The translations under genes were made by a program, and so were the position numbers. The notes beneath the pieces were generated by a model that was not told the DNA's origin, did not search any database, and worked only from the letters and a program-made list of their open reading frames with translations. DNA of 43,287 nt, taken from contig WELB01000343.1 of the NCBI GenBank assembly GCA_009602725.1, forward strand, positions 15,666 through 58,952. Reading direction: 5' to 3'. Source of the stretch: Spirogloea muscicola (Eukaryota; Streptophyta; Zygnematophyceae; Spirogloeales; Spirogloeaceae). Below, piece after piece: positions 11,502 to 22,700 of the stretch; the stretch's first letter is position 1, and each line of letters starts with the position of its first letter.

Positions 11502-11945
11502 NNNNNNNNNNNNNNNNNNNNNNNNNNNNNNNNNNNNNNNNNNNNNNNNNNNNNNNNNNNNNNNNNNNNNNNNNNNNNNNNNNNNNNNNNNNNNNNNNNN
11601 NNNNNNNNNNNNNNNNNNNNNNNNNNNNNNNNNNNNNNNNNNNNNNNNNNNNNNNNNNNNNNNNNNNNNNNNNNNNNNNNNNNNNNNNNNNNNNNNNNNN
11701 NNNNNNNNNNNNNNNNNNNNNNNNNNNNNNNNNNNNNNNNNNNNNNNNNNNNNNNNNNNNNNNNNNNNNNNNNNNNNNNNNNNNNNNNNNNNNNNNNNNN
11801 NNNNNNNNNNNNNNNNNNNNNNNNNNNNNNNNNNNNNNNNNNNNNNNNNNNNNNNNNNNNNNNNNNNNNNNNNNNNNNNNNNNNNNNNCGCCGCCGCGGC
11901 GACGGCGCTCAGCGCGGCGGCGGCCGCGGGCGCCGGCGGCGCCAT
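6988..11945 (-). CDS. UAP1: UDP-N-acetylglucosamine pyrophosphorylase (UDP-sugar pyrophosphorylase family)
   Basis: The enzyme joins UTP and GlcNAc-1-phosphate to make UDP-GlcNAc for glycan synthesis in the cytosol. In coding order, exons I can phase are: ...-11030, 10813-10774, 10434-10339, 10148-9967, 9693-9654, 9358-9276, 9132-9055, 8704-8561, 8226-8159, 7937-7823, 7663-7510 and 7082-6988. From the glycine-rich loop onward they encode 364 aa plus stop. Key motifs are [18 protein letters not shown] across an intron, [67 protein letters not shown] and SYAGEDLE. At least one N-terminal exon is missing or uncertain because it meets a (GA)n run and an N gap. The methionine at 11945 ([15 protein letters not shown]) is a plausible but unproven start. 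Several upstream introns hold telomere-like repeats. Confidence 0.9.
10250..10336. repeat. Interstitial telomere-like repeats, two opposed blocks
   Basis: Degenerate CCCTAAA units at 10253-10283 are followed by TTAGGG/TTTAGGG-like units at 10296-10336. The opposed blocks lie inside the UAP intron between the QAERI exon and the IPWYIMTS exon, and could pair as an imperfect hairpin. CCCTAAA/TTTAGGG is the plant and many-green-alga telomere unit. Confidence 0.8.
10648..10748 (+). repeat. TTTGGGG-rich variant telomere-like array
   Basis: This UAP intron carries repeated ggtttgg/ggtttgggg units in two blocks. Each block is followed by a near-identical spacer (gtttaaaattcaggcgctag and gtttaaaatcaggcactag), so the array plus spacer was duplicated. 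The G-runs on the plus strand lie on the non-template strand relative to none of the coding exons; UAP is read from the minus strand. Confidence 0.75.
10920..10998. repeat. Interstitial telomere-like repeats (CCCTAA-rich)
   Basis: Degenerate ccctaaa, ccctaac and ccctgac units fill most of the UAP intron between the LLLAGGQ and GTRLG coding segments. This is the third successive UAP intron with such repeats. Confidence 0.8.
11408..11501. repeat. (GA)n microsatellite abutting an assembly gap
   Basis: About 45 uninterrupted GA units run directly into the N block. The tract probably caused the assembly break, and its true length is unknown. It lies at the 5' end of UAP, in an intron or the 5' UTR. 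Confidence 0.97.
11502..11888. other. Assembly gap (387 N)
   Basis: The bases are undetermined. The first UAP exon or exons, encoding roughly 50-100 residues before the nucleotide-binding loop, may lie in or next to this gap. Confidence 0.98.
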
Positions 11946-12172
11946 GGCGGCGCCATTCCGCGGCGCTTAGGATTCTCGAGCAGCACCGGGGGGGGGGAAA
12001 CCTAAAACCCGAACCCGGCTGATCCCTAAATGGCCCCTCCCTATTTTTTAAAGAAGACTCCCCCGTTGGTTTAAATGTGCTGACCCAGTACAAACTGCTG
12101 CTTCACAAATAAAAGTGATGCTTCTTGGCTTTATGACTTAACTGCTGCTGTCAGCCTAAACCCTGAACCATG

Positions 12173-12352
12173 TATCGGCTTGAATTGGCCTCCATTTCAT
12201 TTCATGCGCCCCGCGCGCCTTCTCTCTTTCAGCAAAAGAACTACAATGTTATGTTTCTGTGCCGCCTTGAGGATAGAGAAAGCACGGCCAGATTGACTGG
12301 TGGCTGGGAAAGGCCAGCCCAAAAGAATGGACAAGGTCTGGAGGGAGCTTGA
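12173..12352. repeat. Repeat related to the hairpin arm and to 610-680
   Basis: Bases 12180-12228 match the left arm of the hairpin at 404-449 with a few changes. Bases 12290-12352 match 610-680 in reverse complement. The two parts therefore have different relative orientation from the left-end copy, which implies rearrangement or nested insertion. Confidence 0.65.
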
Positions 12353-12534
12353 ACCCTTGAGAAGTAAACTTTGGATGTTTCTACAGAAGCAGATTATTCT
12401 GCTCTTTTCAATAGGCGCTTTCAGTTCCGGAATTTAGGTGTTGGTTATTGTATTCTCTATGGATTAGCAGAATCTACTAACTTGCATGAATTAGAAATGC
12501 AATCTAGTGGAATTTGAATCTCTTCAATTGCGCT

Positions 12535-12630
12535 TGTGGTTACTGAGCGGGTCAGCTAAGTAGCAGGTGGTGTACATCTGTCAAATGTGCTTGCCTTCGT
12601 ACTTGGCCACCCAGGCCCTCCATTCCCGGG
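12535..12630 (+). repeat. Dispersed repeat family A, copy 1
   Basis: It starts actgagcgggtcagct and continues to a cttggccacccaggccctccat block about 80 bases later. Related copies are at 32055-32140 and 32590-32690 (both inverted) and at 33051-33140 (direct). Confidence 0.75.
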
Positions 12631-12754
12631 GGCCATGTCACACCTTAGCCGGCCATCTGCGGCTGCCTTCACGCCTGACCTGGTCGGAGACCGCCTCGCT
12701 TGTAGCCACTTCTGTAGGCACTTCTTTACTCCCAAGCTCTGACTAACTCACCAC

Positions 12755-12980
12755 CGTGCTGGGCGCGCTCCAAGTCAGGTCACCAGCTTCGGTGGCGGCG
12801 CTCCCGCTCCCCAAGTTAGCCCGTCGTATTTGCATGCGCTCACTCGTGTGTAAACGTCAAACTGTTGCACTTGCCACCGTAGCAAAGGGCTTCCTTCAAT
12901 GTAACCCCACTTTATTCACTAGCTTTTGCCTGAACAGTGCATTGACTTACATTGGCCACCCTGTTAATTCTTGCGAAACG
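12755..12980 (+). repeat. Dispersed repeat family B, copy 2
   Basis: It is homologous to 200-440, with a frame ending GGGAPAPQVSPSYLHALTRV and a stop, then gcctgaacagtgcattgac. It lacks the inverted duplication found in copy 1. Confidence 0.65.
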
Positions 12981-13791
12981 CGCCATCCCTGTGTAAGATC
13001 TCCTGGACGATCTCGCAGGGAGCATTTAACGAAGATGAGTCATTGAAGGCAATGGCGTTCTGCGCTTCGTTGATATGGACTCCTTGGACGTCCTTGAATG
13101 TACTCGGACAGCAGCATGGCGCAGGCTTTGCTTGGCACCCGTGCACAGTCATGCTACACCCGTGTACACTACCGCCAAGCAACGTGCCCACGCTTCTGTG
13201 CCACGCTCGCTTGCAAGGAAGGCCTAGGTCTCCTCCTGAGTCACCACTTCCTTCGGTGCCCACGTCCGTCCTCAACTCTCTCGCCTGCCGCTCACATAGC
13301 CCCTCCCCACGAATGCCTCTCGCAAGATCTGTCTTGGCAGAGTCCCTTTCTTTGTGCCGCACAGCACGGATGGGTCAATAGACCGTGGCGATAGACAAAT
13401 TGAAAGACGGCAAGGCAATAAATCTGGGGCAGCAGGGGGCCTAAGAAAGTGCTCGCCCATTGAGAATAGGGGCTGGAACAACCAGCCCGAAAAAGAATGA
13501 ACAGAGTACGAGAAGGGGGCCAGGGGAAGCGCTAAGTAACAGAAACAAAGCTGCTACGAGCCTAAGTGCCCCCACGAGGTGACGTCATACAGCGGCTGCC
13601 ACAGATAGAACCAGCATCCAGCTTCGCCACTGCCTCACTGCAAGAGCAAGCTAAGTAGCATCGACGGAGCGGAAGCAGTGGCAGGGCACCCGCCAAGCAC
13701 CCCGGCGACTTGGCTTGCAGGGGCCAGAAGTATGCGGCCGAGACGCATGCACAAGGGGCATGAACAGCGCCAGAAATAGGTTAATCTCTGG

Positions 13792-16700
13792 TCAAAGCTT
13801 CCCTGCCGCGTCGTCATTGGTGGACACAGTACTCGAGGAGCCGGCGCCAGTGCCGCCATTGCCTGCAGAGAGCGCGAGAAAGACCTGCTCCAGTGTGCTT
13901 TGGCTGACGCTGTAGTCCTGCACGCCCAGGCGCCCTCGTGCAGCCTCAACCTCCCGGAACACATGGGCGAGCGACAGGCCCTCGCGCAGGAGGCGATAAC
14001 GGGTGCGGCCGCTATGTCCCTCCTCCAGCAACGCGCCTGGGAAGGCTGCCGACACGAAGTCGTGGAGTGCCGCCGTGTCACCTTGGCCCGCAGACTGCCG
14101 AAGTTCCAAGCAGTATCCTGCCAGCAAACGCCACCGATCTCGTCAGCCTCAGTGATGTGCTTGTGCTAACTAACAAGCGACATGGCAAGCTGGTCAGCTG
14201 TGCAACAAGCGACCTCGCAGGCCTCGATGGCATGTCATAGGCTATGCAAATCCATGTTCATTACCAAACGTCCCATCAGTATAAATGTGTGATTCTTCGG
14301 CAGCAGTGAAGCTCACCATCGCCAAACCGGTGCTTGAGGTGCTGGATGCTGCCAAGGCACACAAGCCCGCCAGCAGCCATCAGCCCCACGCGCGAGCACA
14401 GCGCCTCGCACTCCTCCATGCTGTGCGTTGTCAGCACAACGCACACGCCCCGCCCGATGGCGGCGGCTGTTATTATGTCCCACATGGAGCGTCGCGCGCC
14501 TGGGTCCATGCCGCTGCTTGGCTCATCAAGGAAAACCACCGCTGGCATGCCCACCTGAGAACAGGCGACACACTCTTAAGCTAACTACAATTGAATGAAG
14601 CTTTGATTACCAGATTGCTTGTGTTGACAGTACTGTCTTCATGAAGTGATTAGAAAGGCCTGAAGGCCCTGTTCAGAATGTGATGCTAGTTGATACGTCC
14701 CCATCACTTATGATTACCAGCATCAGAGGCAAGTCATGACTGAATACTGCTCTGCCTGGTCTAAGAGGCATAAGCAGCAGATGACTCACCAAAGCGATGC
14801 CCAGCGACAATTTTCGCTTGTTGCCCCCGCTGTATGTGCCAATGACCCGATCAACGTGCTTCTGAAGGCCGACAGCATCCACAACCGATGCTACGGTCCT
14901 CTCTACGTCAAGCTCTGGGACGCCCTGCACAGGCAAAAATGATGCTTAACAGTGATCTGGGGCTTGCCTAGACCCGACAAGTTGGCAAGATGTTGCAGCT
15001 CGCCATGGATGAGAGCATGAGCCAAAACAATCGGAGATCCGTAAGCGGCCTTGGTGACACTGGAGGCATGGTTATTGAAGGTGCTGATTACTATACGACC
15101 TTAGCTGGACTCTCGGAGTAATCTAGCGCTTCGAAGCAGACAATACAGACAGTACAATCAAAAGAGCATGAGCCGCATTGTTGTCTGCACCTTGAGTCTG
15201 GCATACATCTCCATGTGTTCCCTCCCTGTCATGTGGTCAAGGAGGGGGTCGAATTGCGGGCAATAGCCTATCAGCCTCTGTACGCCGGGCAGGTTTGTGA
15301 TGATGGAGCGGCCGCCAACAAATGCCTCTCCCGCAGTTGGGCGGATCTCTCCGGTCAGCATTGACAGCGTTGTGGTCTTACCGGCACCATTGACTCCTCT
15401 GTCCACATATGCGACTAGTCCTCATCAGCAATTACGGATTGACCTTTCTGACGACACTTGCACTTGCTTGTCTCTTGCAAGGGCTTGACAATAATGTATC
15501 AAGCATTTGCAACTCTTCAGGCAGTCGCAACACTCCAGATTCCAGTGAAGAGTTCATGAGGAAATTGCAGAATAAGCATATTGTAGCTCACAGCAGGCCG
15601 AAACACTCTCCCGCTGAAATGGAAAGATAAAGCTCCTGCACTGCAGCCTTTGCCGGCCCTGTCCTTCCTGGGTGTACTTTCCTAAGGGCCTTGATCAGGA
15701 CAGCTGATCCGTCTGCCTCGCCAGACAGCACTTTACGCTGCTCATCTGCTACATCCTTGTCTTCGTGTACATGCTCGTCCACTGCCAATATGAGAGAAGC
15801 CAATGAAATGAATAAGCAAGGTGCACTCTGGCACAATCTTGCACAAACCGCCTGTAAAGTGAAGATATACCGTGCATTCATACCTGCTGTGAGCGTCTGC
15901 TTGGGAAGTAAACCCCTCATGGTCTTCCGTGGAAGGTCCATGTCGATTGCAAGCGTCAGAGCCAAGTAAAAGACAGCCTCTAAGGCCATTAGGAAAATGG
16001 GCCGCCCGACTATGGTCCAACCGAATGGACTGCTTGTCACCCCAGTGAAGCTGCTCTGAATATCCATGGTGGAGAGGCCCAAAAGTCCTTCGCCGAGATT
16101 GAATGGAGGGAAAACGCGGTAAATGTGAACCAGGAACTTATTCAATGCCTGAACACAGAGCCATACCTGCGTTCAAGGACAGTCCTGGCGATATGCTAGA
16201 TATGCATCAATGTCCGAAGATGGACGAGCCTGTGCAGAGAGGCAGCAATGAAATCACACAGCATTACTCCATTGAGGAGAAATGCAGCAAGTTTTCATAT
16301 GCAAGTACCTTGGTCTTCTCGATGGCTCCCATGACCAGGTTTGCCACAACAGTCACAAACCCGGACACAAAATGGAGCCCAGCTATGGCAACCTGGGCAC
16401 TGGAGTGGTTGGAGAAACCAAACGAGTAGCAGTAGGAGAGTGGGATGACAGAGAGCCCAAAGGAGGTGAGTAATGACAAGACTGCAATACTTTTGAAAAA
16501 GGTCCCCACAAAGGCAGAGTCTTGGTACAAGACAAACACCAACATGGTGATGCTTGTTATAACAATGTAATTCAGTACGTCCCAAGCATAGGTTGCCGTC
16601 CAGTAGGCGAGAAGGCTAGCGCCACTCACAAGCTGCACAGCATGACCACCGATTGTAAGGTGAACTGACGCAGTAGAAAGCACATGGATTCAAATCCACG

Positions 16701-19700
16701 ACGCTCCAGAATCCTAAACCCTATGTGGGTCACCTCCTCTTCCTACAAGCCGCAAACAATGAGAGCACACACCTGCAAGTGCTTGGACTTCACTGCTCGT
16801 TCCTTGACAATAAAGACTGCAAAGGTGGCCGAAAGGTAGCAGAAGGGGATGAGGATAAAAAGAGCTGCCAAGGCAGCTAGGACAGTTTGGATCATGGTAG
16901 CTTCGCTCTTTGTAAGAGGGAGCGGGTGGTTCCTAATTGCCAAGGTCGCGCTGCCATTTGCCAGAGCCACACGCAGATCAGCTTGGGCGAGTTCCTGGAT
17001 AATAGCTGGAAAGCTGTGATCACTCGAAGTATTGTGGAGGACAGTCAGTGCTGCCGTCAAGCCCATGCCAGTTGCTGTCTGCAACATAGGTGATGCCTGT
17101 ATCGCTGCTGTCACACTCTCTGCCCACATCCTGGCCCTTGCTCGTGTCTCGTTCAGCAGTGACTTGTTCATGCCTAACGAGGTAACTTGACCTGGAGATG
17201 GTGAAGGTGCCCAGGCAAAGCTGGATAAATCTGTGAGGGTATTGCCAGCACCTGTTATGTTTGTGAGACTGCTCTGGGCAAGACGGAGCAGTGTAGACTC
17301 TGTCAAGTTGAGCGACCTTAGGCCTGAGAAATTGTATTGCTGAAACACCGAGTCGTTGTATATAAGTGCACCTGCCATCGTGAATGTTTCAGCAAAGGGC
17401 TCACAGGTATACGGACCTGATGGGAGCGAGCTATGTCAAAATAAGATCCTCAGATGTGAAGTGCATGAAGGAAGGATGCGGGCACAGTAGAAGTAGAGCT
17501 GCAGTGCACAACTTATCAAGGCCAAGGATGTACCATATCGCGGCGGATGGTGGATGCTGTCCAGGAGATACAAGCTCATGCCTATACTATCAGTCACATT
17601 TTCCTTGTAGAGAGTGGCATACGAGCTATTCAAGGCAGTCAGCCTGCTGCCATCAATACGAGCAAATGGTACTGTTGTGGTATTTGGCAGGTGTGGACCG
17701 TAGTGCTTGGTCTTCGGTTTGAAGAGTTCAAGATCAAGCTTGAGTGAGGGACCCGCAGGGTTGACAGTGATGGTAAGAATAAGCATCACGAAGGCAATGA
17801 CAGCAACTGGAAGGAGGATAGAGTTCAGCAACCCCTGCACATGAATCAGGCCATGGCATGAGTACCTCAGCGTCAAGCTTCTTGCAGCAGTCTCAGCTTC
17901 TAGTCATTCACATACGTGTGCTTGGCTCGTCCACATTGGCCAACATAAAGACGCCTGCCTGCCTGGTATTCTACAGTCAACTTGCCAATTGGTTAGGTCC
18001 AACCTTCACATCACGCCGAGCAATGATGAGACGCTTCTTAAACAGCTCCGTCCAAGCTCGCTTGAATGATCGCTCTTCTGGTAGAAGTCCAGGATTTGAG
18101 AAAGCAGCACCACCAACTTCCAAGTCTGCATCCACCTTCTCTAGAATTGAGCCTCCCCTTAGATTGCTGCCAGGATTGCTTCTAAAAGACCCCTTATCAG
18201 GTGCCTCACAAGCATCTGCCAGGGGTTTATCTTGGTCAAGATCTCTTGCTACTCCTCCCGCCTTCAATGCAACTTTGGGAGCATCATAAAGGCCCGTCAA
18301 CTGCAGGAAAACCTCCTCCAGCGTCGTCACAGAAGCTCCAAAGGCGCCAATGTGAAGTTCTCCTGATCTACTTTCAAGCTCCTCAAAGAGTCCAGCAAAG
18401 CGACCTTTGGCAGCCATTGGCAGCTGATAAGCCATCTCTCCTCCAGATGAACTCAACAGCCTTGCCTTGGGCACGTGCTGTAGGACCAGGCCTTGCACGC
18501 GATTCTCCTGGCAATTGGTGTCAGCCCTGGTAATGGTAAGATTGTAACCTACTCCATAGCGTGCCTGCCATGTGCACAAGCAGCTTGACCACCTTCAGCA
18601 GCTGGAAAGTAGCAGCTGGAAAGCAGCATACTGTTCATTGAAAGGAACAGCGAGGACATGTAAGACAGCACAACTACCTCCAACACTTCCAAGCAACCAG
18701 GCCAACATCAAGAGCATCCAAAGGTGAGCCAAAGCTTGCCAATTGGGTCTGCTATTGCTGCCATTTCTCTAAGCTTGATTTGGGAAGGTAAAATTGTGGA
18801 ACATGATCACATTAGTGCAGCAAGACATAGTAATCTAAGCACCTTAAGAAAAAGGCTGGTCCCGCAGCATCGCAAGCGGCCGTTTGCCAGAATTGCTATT
18901 CGACTGCAAAGCAGATCGGCTTCATCCATGTAGTGTGTGGTGAGAATGATTGCTCTGCCCGTCTTGAAGCCTCTCAAGAGCTCCCACATGTTCCTGCGAG
19001 ATTGCGGGTCCATGCCTGAGGTAGGTTCGTCAAGGAAGACCACCTTCGAATCACCTATCATGGCAATTGCCACCTGAAACAACCACTTGTACATAGAGCC
19101 ACATCAGTTGCTATCCTCCGATCGCCTGCAGAAGTTGCTGCCAATGATGATATTGTCAATACGTACATTGTCACCAAGACGTCGCACTAGCGTCCGTAGC
19201 TGGGAGCTCTATATCATCTACACTGTGTCTCAAGACATGCTCTCGACATTAAGTCATCCACTACAGCCCAGAGCAGCACACAAAAATGTGAGAGGAATTT
19301 GACTTGATGGCATTCTGATCGGCCTAACTTGATAGTCACGGACAAGATATTCCCCAGACAAGAAAGCAATTAGCTACCTGGAGCTTGCGCTTCATCCCAC
19401 CAGAAAGTGATGAAGCAGCTGCATGCATCTTATCATGAAGACCAAGCCTTGTGACCATGGAGGAGATTTCTCTGGCTATTTCCTTGCTTGGCAGCCCTTT
19501 GAGAGCAGCATACAATCTCAAGTGTTCAGCAACAGTCAGCTTGTTGAAGAGTACATTCTGCTGCGGACATATTCCTATCACCCTGTAGATAATGCCAGAG
19601 GCAATTGAAGGATCACAATGTGAAGCCTAAACTGTGGCAGAGGATTTAGCCTGCCACCTGCCCCCAGAAACTCAGGATGAGACTAGCTACTCATTGATAT

Positions 19701-22700
19701 ACGAGCATGTGCATGTGCAACACATAGTAGTCTCTGCAATAGCATGTACTTACTGCCAATCTTTCAATCATGTGCAAGCCCCAAGAAGTGTTGCTTACCT
19801 TCGCACTGAATCCATGTTGGTGCGAATGCTTTGCCCCAATATCTGTGCATCGCCACTTGTGGGCCTTAGAAGGCCAGTGAGCATAGAGATGGTTGTGGAC
19901 TTGCCAGCTCCATTATGACCAAGGAGACCCGTGATCTCATTCTCATACACATCCAGGTCAAGCCTGTCCACGGCCACTTTGGCTCCAGGGTACACCTTTC
20001 TCAGCCCACGAATCTGGACTGCTGCTTGTACACTCTTGCCTAAGCGCTCCTCAATGTCTTGCTGAGCTTCCTCCAACCCATCAAGTGGCAGCCCCTGACA
20101 TACATCGCACCTTGATTGCAACTTAATCTGGCTCTGCTGAAGATGTTATCAGCCATCAAAGCATGTGTGATTATGTAATTGGACGACATTCGTCTGGTGG
20201 GTAATTTCCAGTCAAATGATTGACAAGAGAGGCCGAGTAAGGAAAACGAATTAATACCTCGTATTGGTGTTGCTTCTCACTCTTGACATCCATCCAATAC
20301 GAGGGCAAGAAAGGAAACCAAGGTGGCTGACTGTGACCCTGCGAAGGTATAACCTGCTCTAAGTACCTGAGCGGCAACCACAGGATTGCAAGATAAGCCA
20401 GACTCACCGTCAAATTATTTCCCAATCTAGAAACGAAGATGGGTGGTAAGCAGGTGCTGACATGATCAAAGTGCATTGCTTACTGACCACGCACCCGGCA
20501 TTGAGAAGAAAAACGCAAGTGGAAGGCAAAGCAAAATTCAAAAGCATCTCTGATCGACCATGCACTCAGAGAAGACTGGAGGGCAAGACTTGACACCTAC
20601 CAAGTCAGGATGGAGAACAGGACAAAGCTTGCACAAAGCAGTAGTAAGATGCGAGCTAGGGAAAAGCCATCCTCAGCAATATTGCTCCAATTGAGTCCCA
20701 TATTGACTCCTTCATATTGGCCAAGGAGGTCAACGCCTTTCACACCATGGGCCAAAGATAAACTTAGAAGATTAGGAGACAGCTAATCTGAACCACACAA
20801 CTTTGGCCGTGCACGCTTGCCGCCAACTGGATCAGAAGTTGAGCATCCACCACATACCAAAAGTAAAGGCCGTGGCAGGCAGAAGACCAGCAAATGATTT
20901 CCCAGGGATGTCTTGCCCACTGCTTGATCGAAAGAATATATACCGTGGCATGATTGAAGCAAAATGAAAGAAGGGAGCTGCAATTGCAGCAAGCTTGGCG
21001 CTCGAGAAAAACACAGAGAGGAAGAAAGCTGGGAGGGGAGCATGCAGATAGAGTTTCAAGATCATGCCAGAAAGAACAGCTTCTCAATGTCCAGCTTACA
21101 AGCCATGAAAGCATGCCTTCGTTGCGACCACAAGAGACATCCATCTTCCAAATGTCAGAAGTACTCATTGCGGGCAAATAGAAGCATGCAGTCGTTAAAG
21201 TCACGAGGATGAAGTATGACTGCAGATGGAGGTAATGAGGTGCCCACCAAATGGTATAAGCGAACTGGTGAAGAGGAACATAAGAAGGAAGACAAGGAGT
21301 ACATTGCTGCAAGTAGACAACACCGCCGAGACGGAGGAGATAAGGTGCAATGCTACTAAAAGCGACAAGTCACACGCTCTGCCACCTTGATCCAAACTTC
21401 TGGTCTTATCAATCCACGGATCACAGCTTACCTTTGCGGCAAGAATGTGAAGTGTACAAGTAGAGTGACAGACAGGGATACAATTGCAAATACCACCTGC
21501 AGATGCCCACCATGCTGTTGTCAAATTATTGAGCATATATACACAAGCTCATCCAGGACAGAGATGGCTTCAGAGCATGACATTTTGAAAGAGCCTATAT
21601 GTTGGGGAACAGCAGATGGAGACGTGCAGAGATTAGACACAGTCTGACACAGAATGTATACCAAGTACGTCAAGAACCAGGAGAACATAAATATCCACAG
21701 TCTGAGGCCCATGATGCGCATAATCTCCTTTGACTTGGTCTCCTTTTCTTCCACCAGAGCCTGCCATACACAATGTTGTGAATCAACTGAAGTTGCTTCT
21801 TCTCTCTTTACAAATGTGAGACACAAAGCACTTCGTTTGCAGCTAGCAGATTATGCTTCTAGCATAACATATGCCAACCTAGTACTCTGCAATTGTCAAC
21901 TCTTGAATTCAGTAGTATTCAACATGATACTTGCAGATAGGCCAACATAGCAACAAAATGTTACTGGTCTGACTGTTTGCAGCTTCACCTTCACAAGCAT
22001 TGCCAGCGGATACAATGTGCTCAAACACATTACAAGGCCCATGGTAGGACCAACCTGCATACGATTCAAATAACAGTGAACTCAGATATGCAGGCTATAC
22101 GAACAGCAAAATGCAAAGAGCTATTGAAGGCCCTGAAGGCCCTGTAGTCTTTGCCAGTTATTGAGAATGCCATAAAACGACCTTGACTCTGCACCCTGAC
22201 CTAACCACACTAAGCCTAATGCTTTGATTTTGGCCGTACATCACAATCCTGTTTCACACAGCCAAATGCCATCATCCAACACAAGTAGCACAGGATAGGG
22301 AGCAAAACAACCTGACTCACATTTAGCCATCAATACGAGTGAGCTTAGATTGATGTTATCCAAGTTTTAGTCGGTAGGGCCATTAGCAAGGCAAGAATAC
22401 GTGCAACCCGTACACCACTTACTGCATCGTAGAATGGATTGTGAGAGTACTTCGCGATTGGAAATGGAGCTCCCCATAAGGGTCCTCTTGAGTAAGGTGC
22501 ATATGCCTTTGTCTCGGTGATGTTTTCGTACATGTACTGATTCAGAGCTGTCTGGAATGATGGAACAAAGCTTTCATCAGTCGAGGGTGGAGAGAAACAA
22601 TCTCCTTATGATCGTGCATTCCTGATAAGCAAGGAGCACTTCCTGCTCAGAATGGTCACAGTAGGACTGTGCAATTTGACCTGCAGGCTCAAAAATCCTG

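Larger units (their letters stand above)
12000..13791. other. Intergenic repeat-rich region between UAP and ABCA
   Basis: I find no convincing gene here. The region holds short telomere-like words (12001-12012 and 12157-12165) and several pieces related to repeats elsewhere in the window (12173-12352, 12535-12630, 12755-12980 and 13440-13512). The last few hundred bases should include the ABCA 3' UTR. A 136-codon plus frame at 12971-13381 has no recognisable domain. Confidence 0.6.

Noticed and set aside
11313-12093. Long open frames of RERERE or LSLSLS plus unknown residues
   Set aside because: They are translations of the (GA)n tract and the N gap, not proteins.
16680-16702. T-arm-like word (ggattcaaatcca) suggesting a tRNA
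   Set aside because: No matching D-arm, anticodon arm or acceptor stem nearby; it lies in an ABCA intron.
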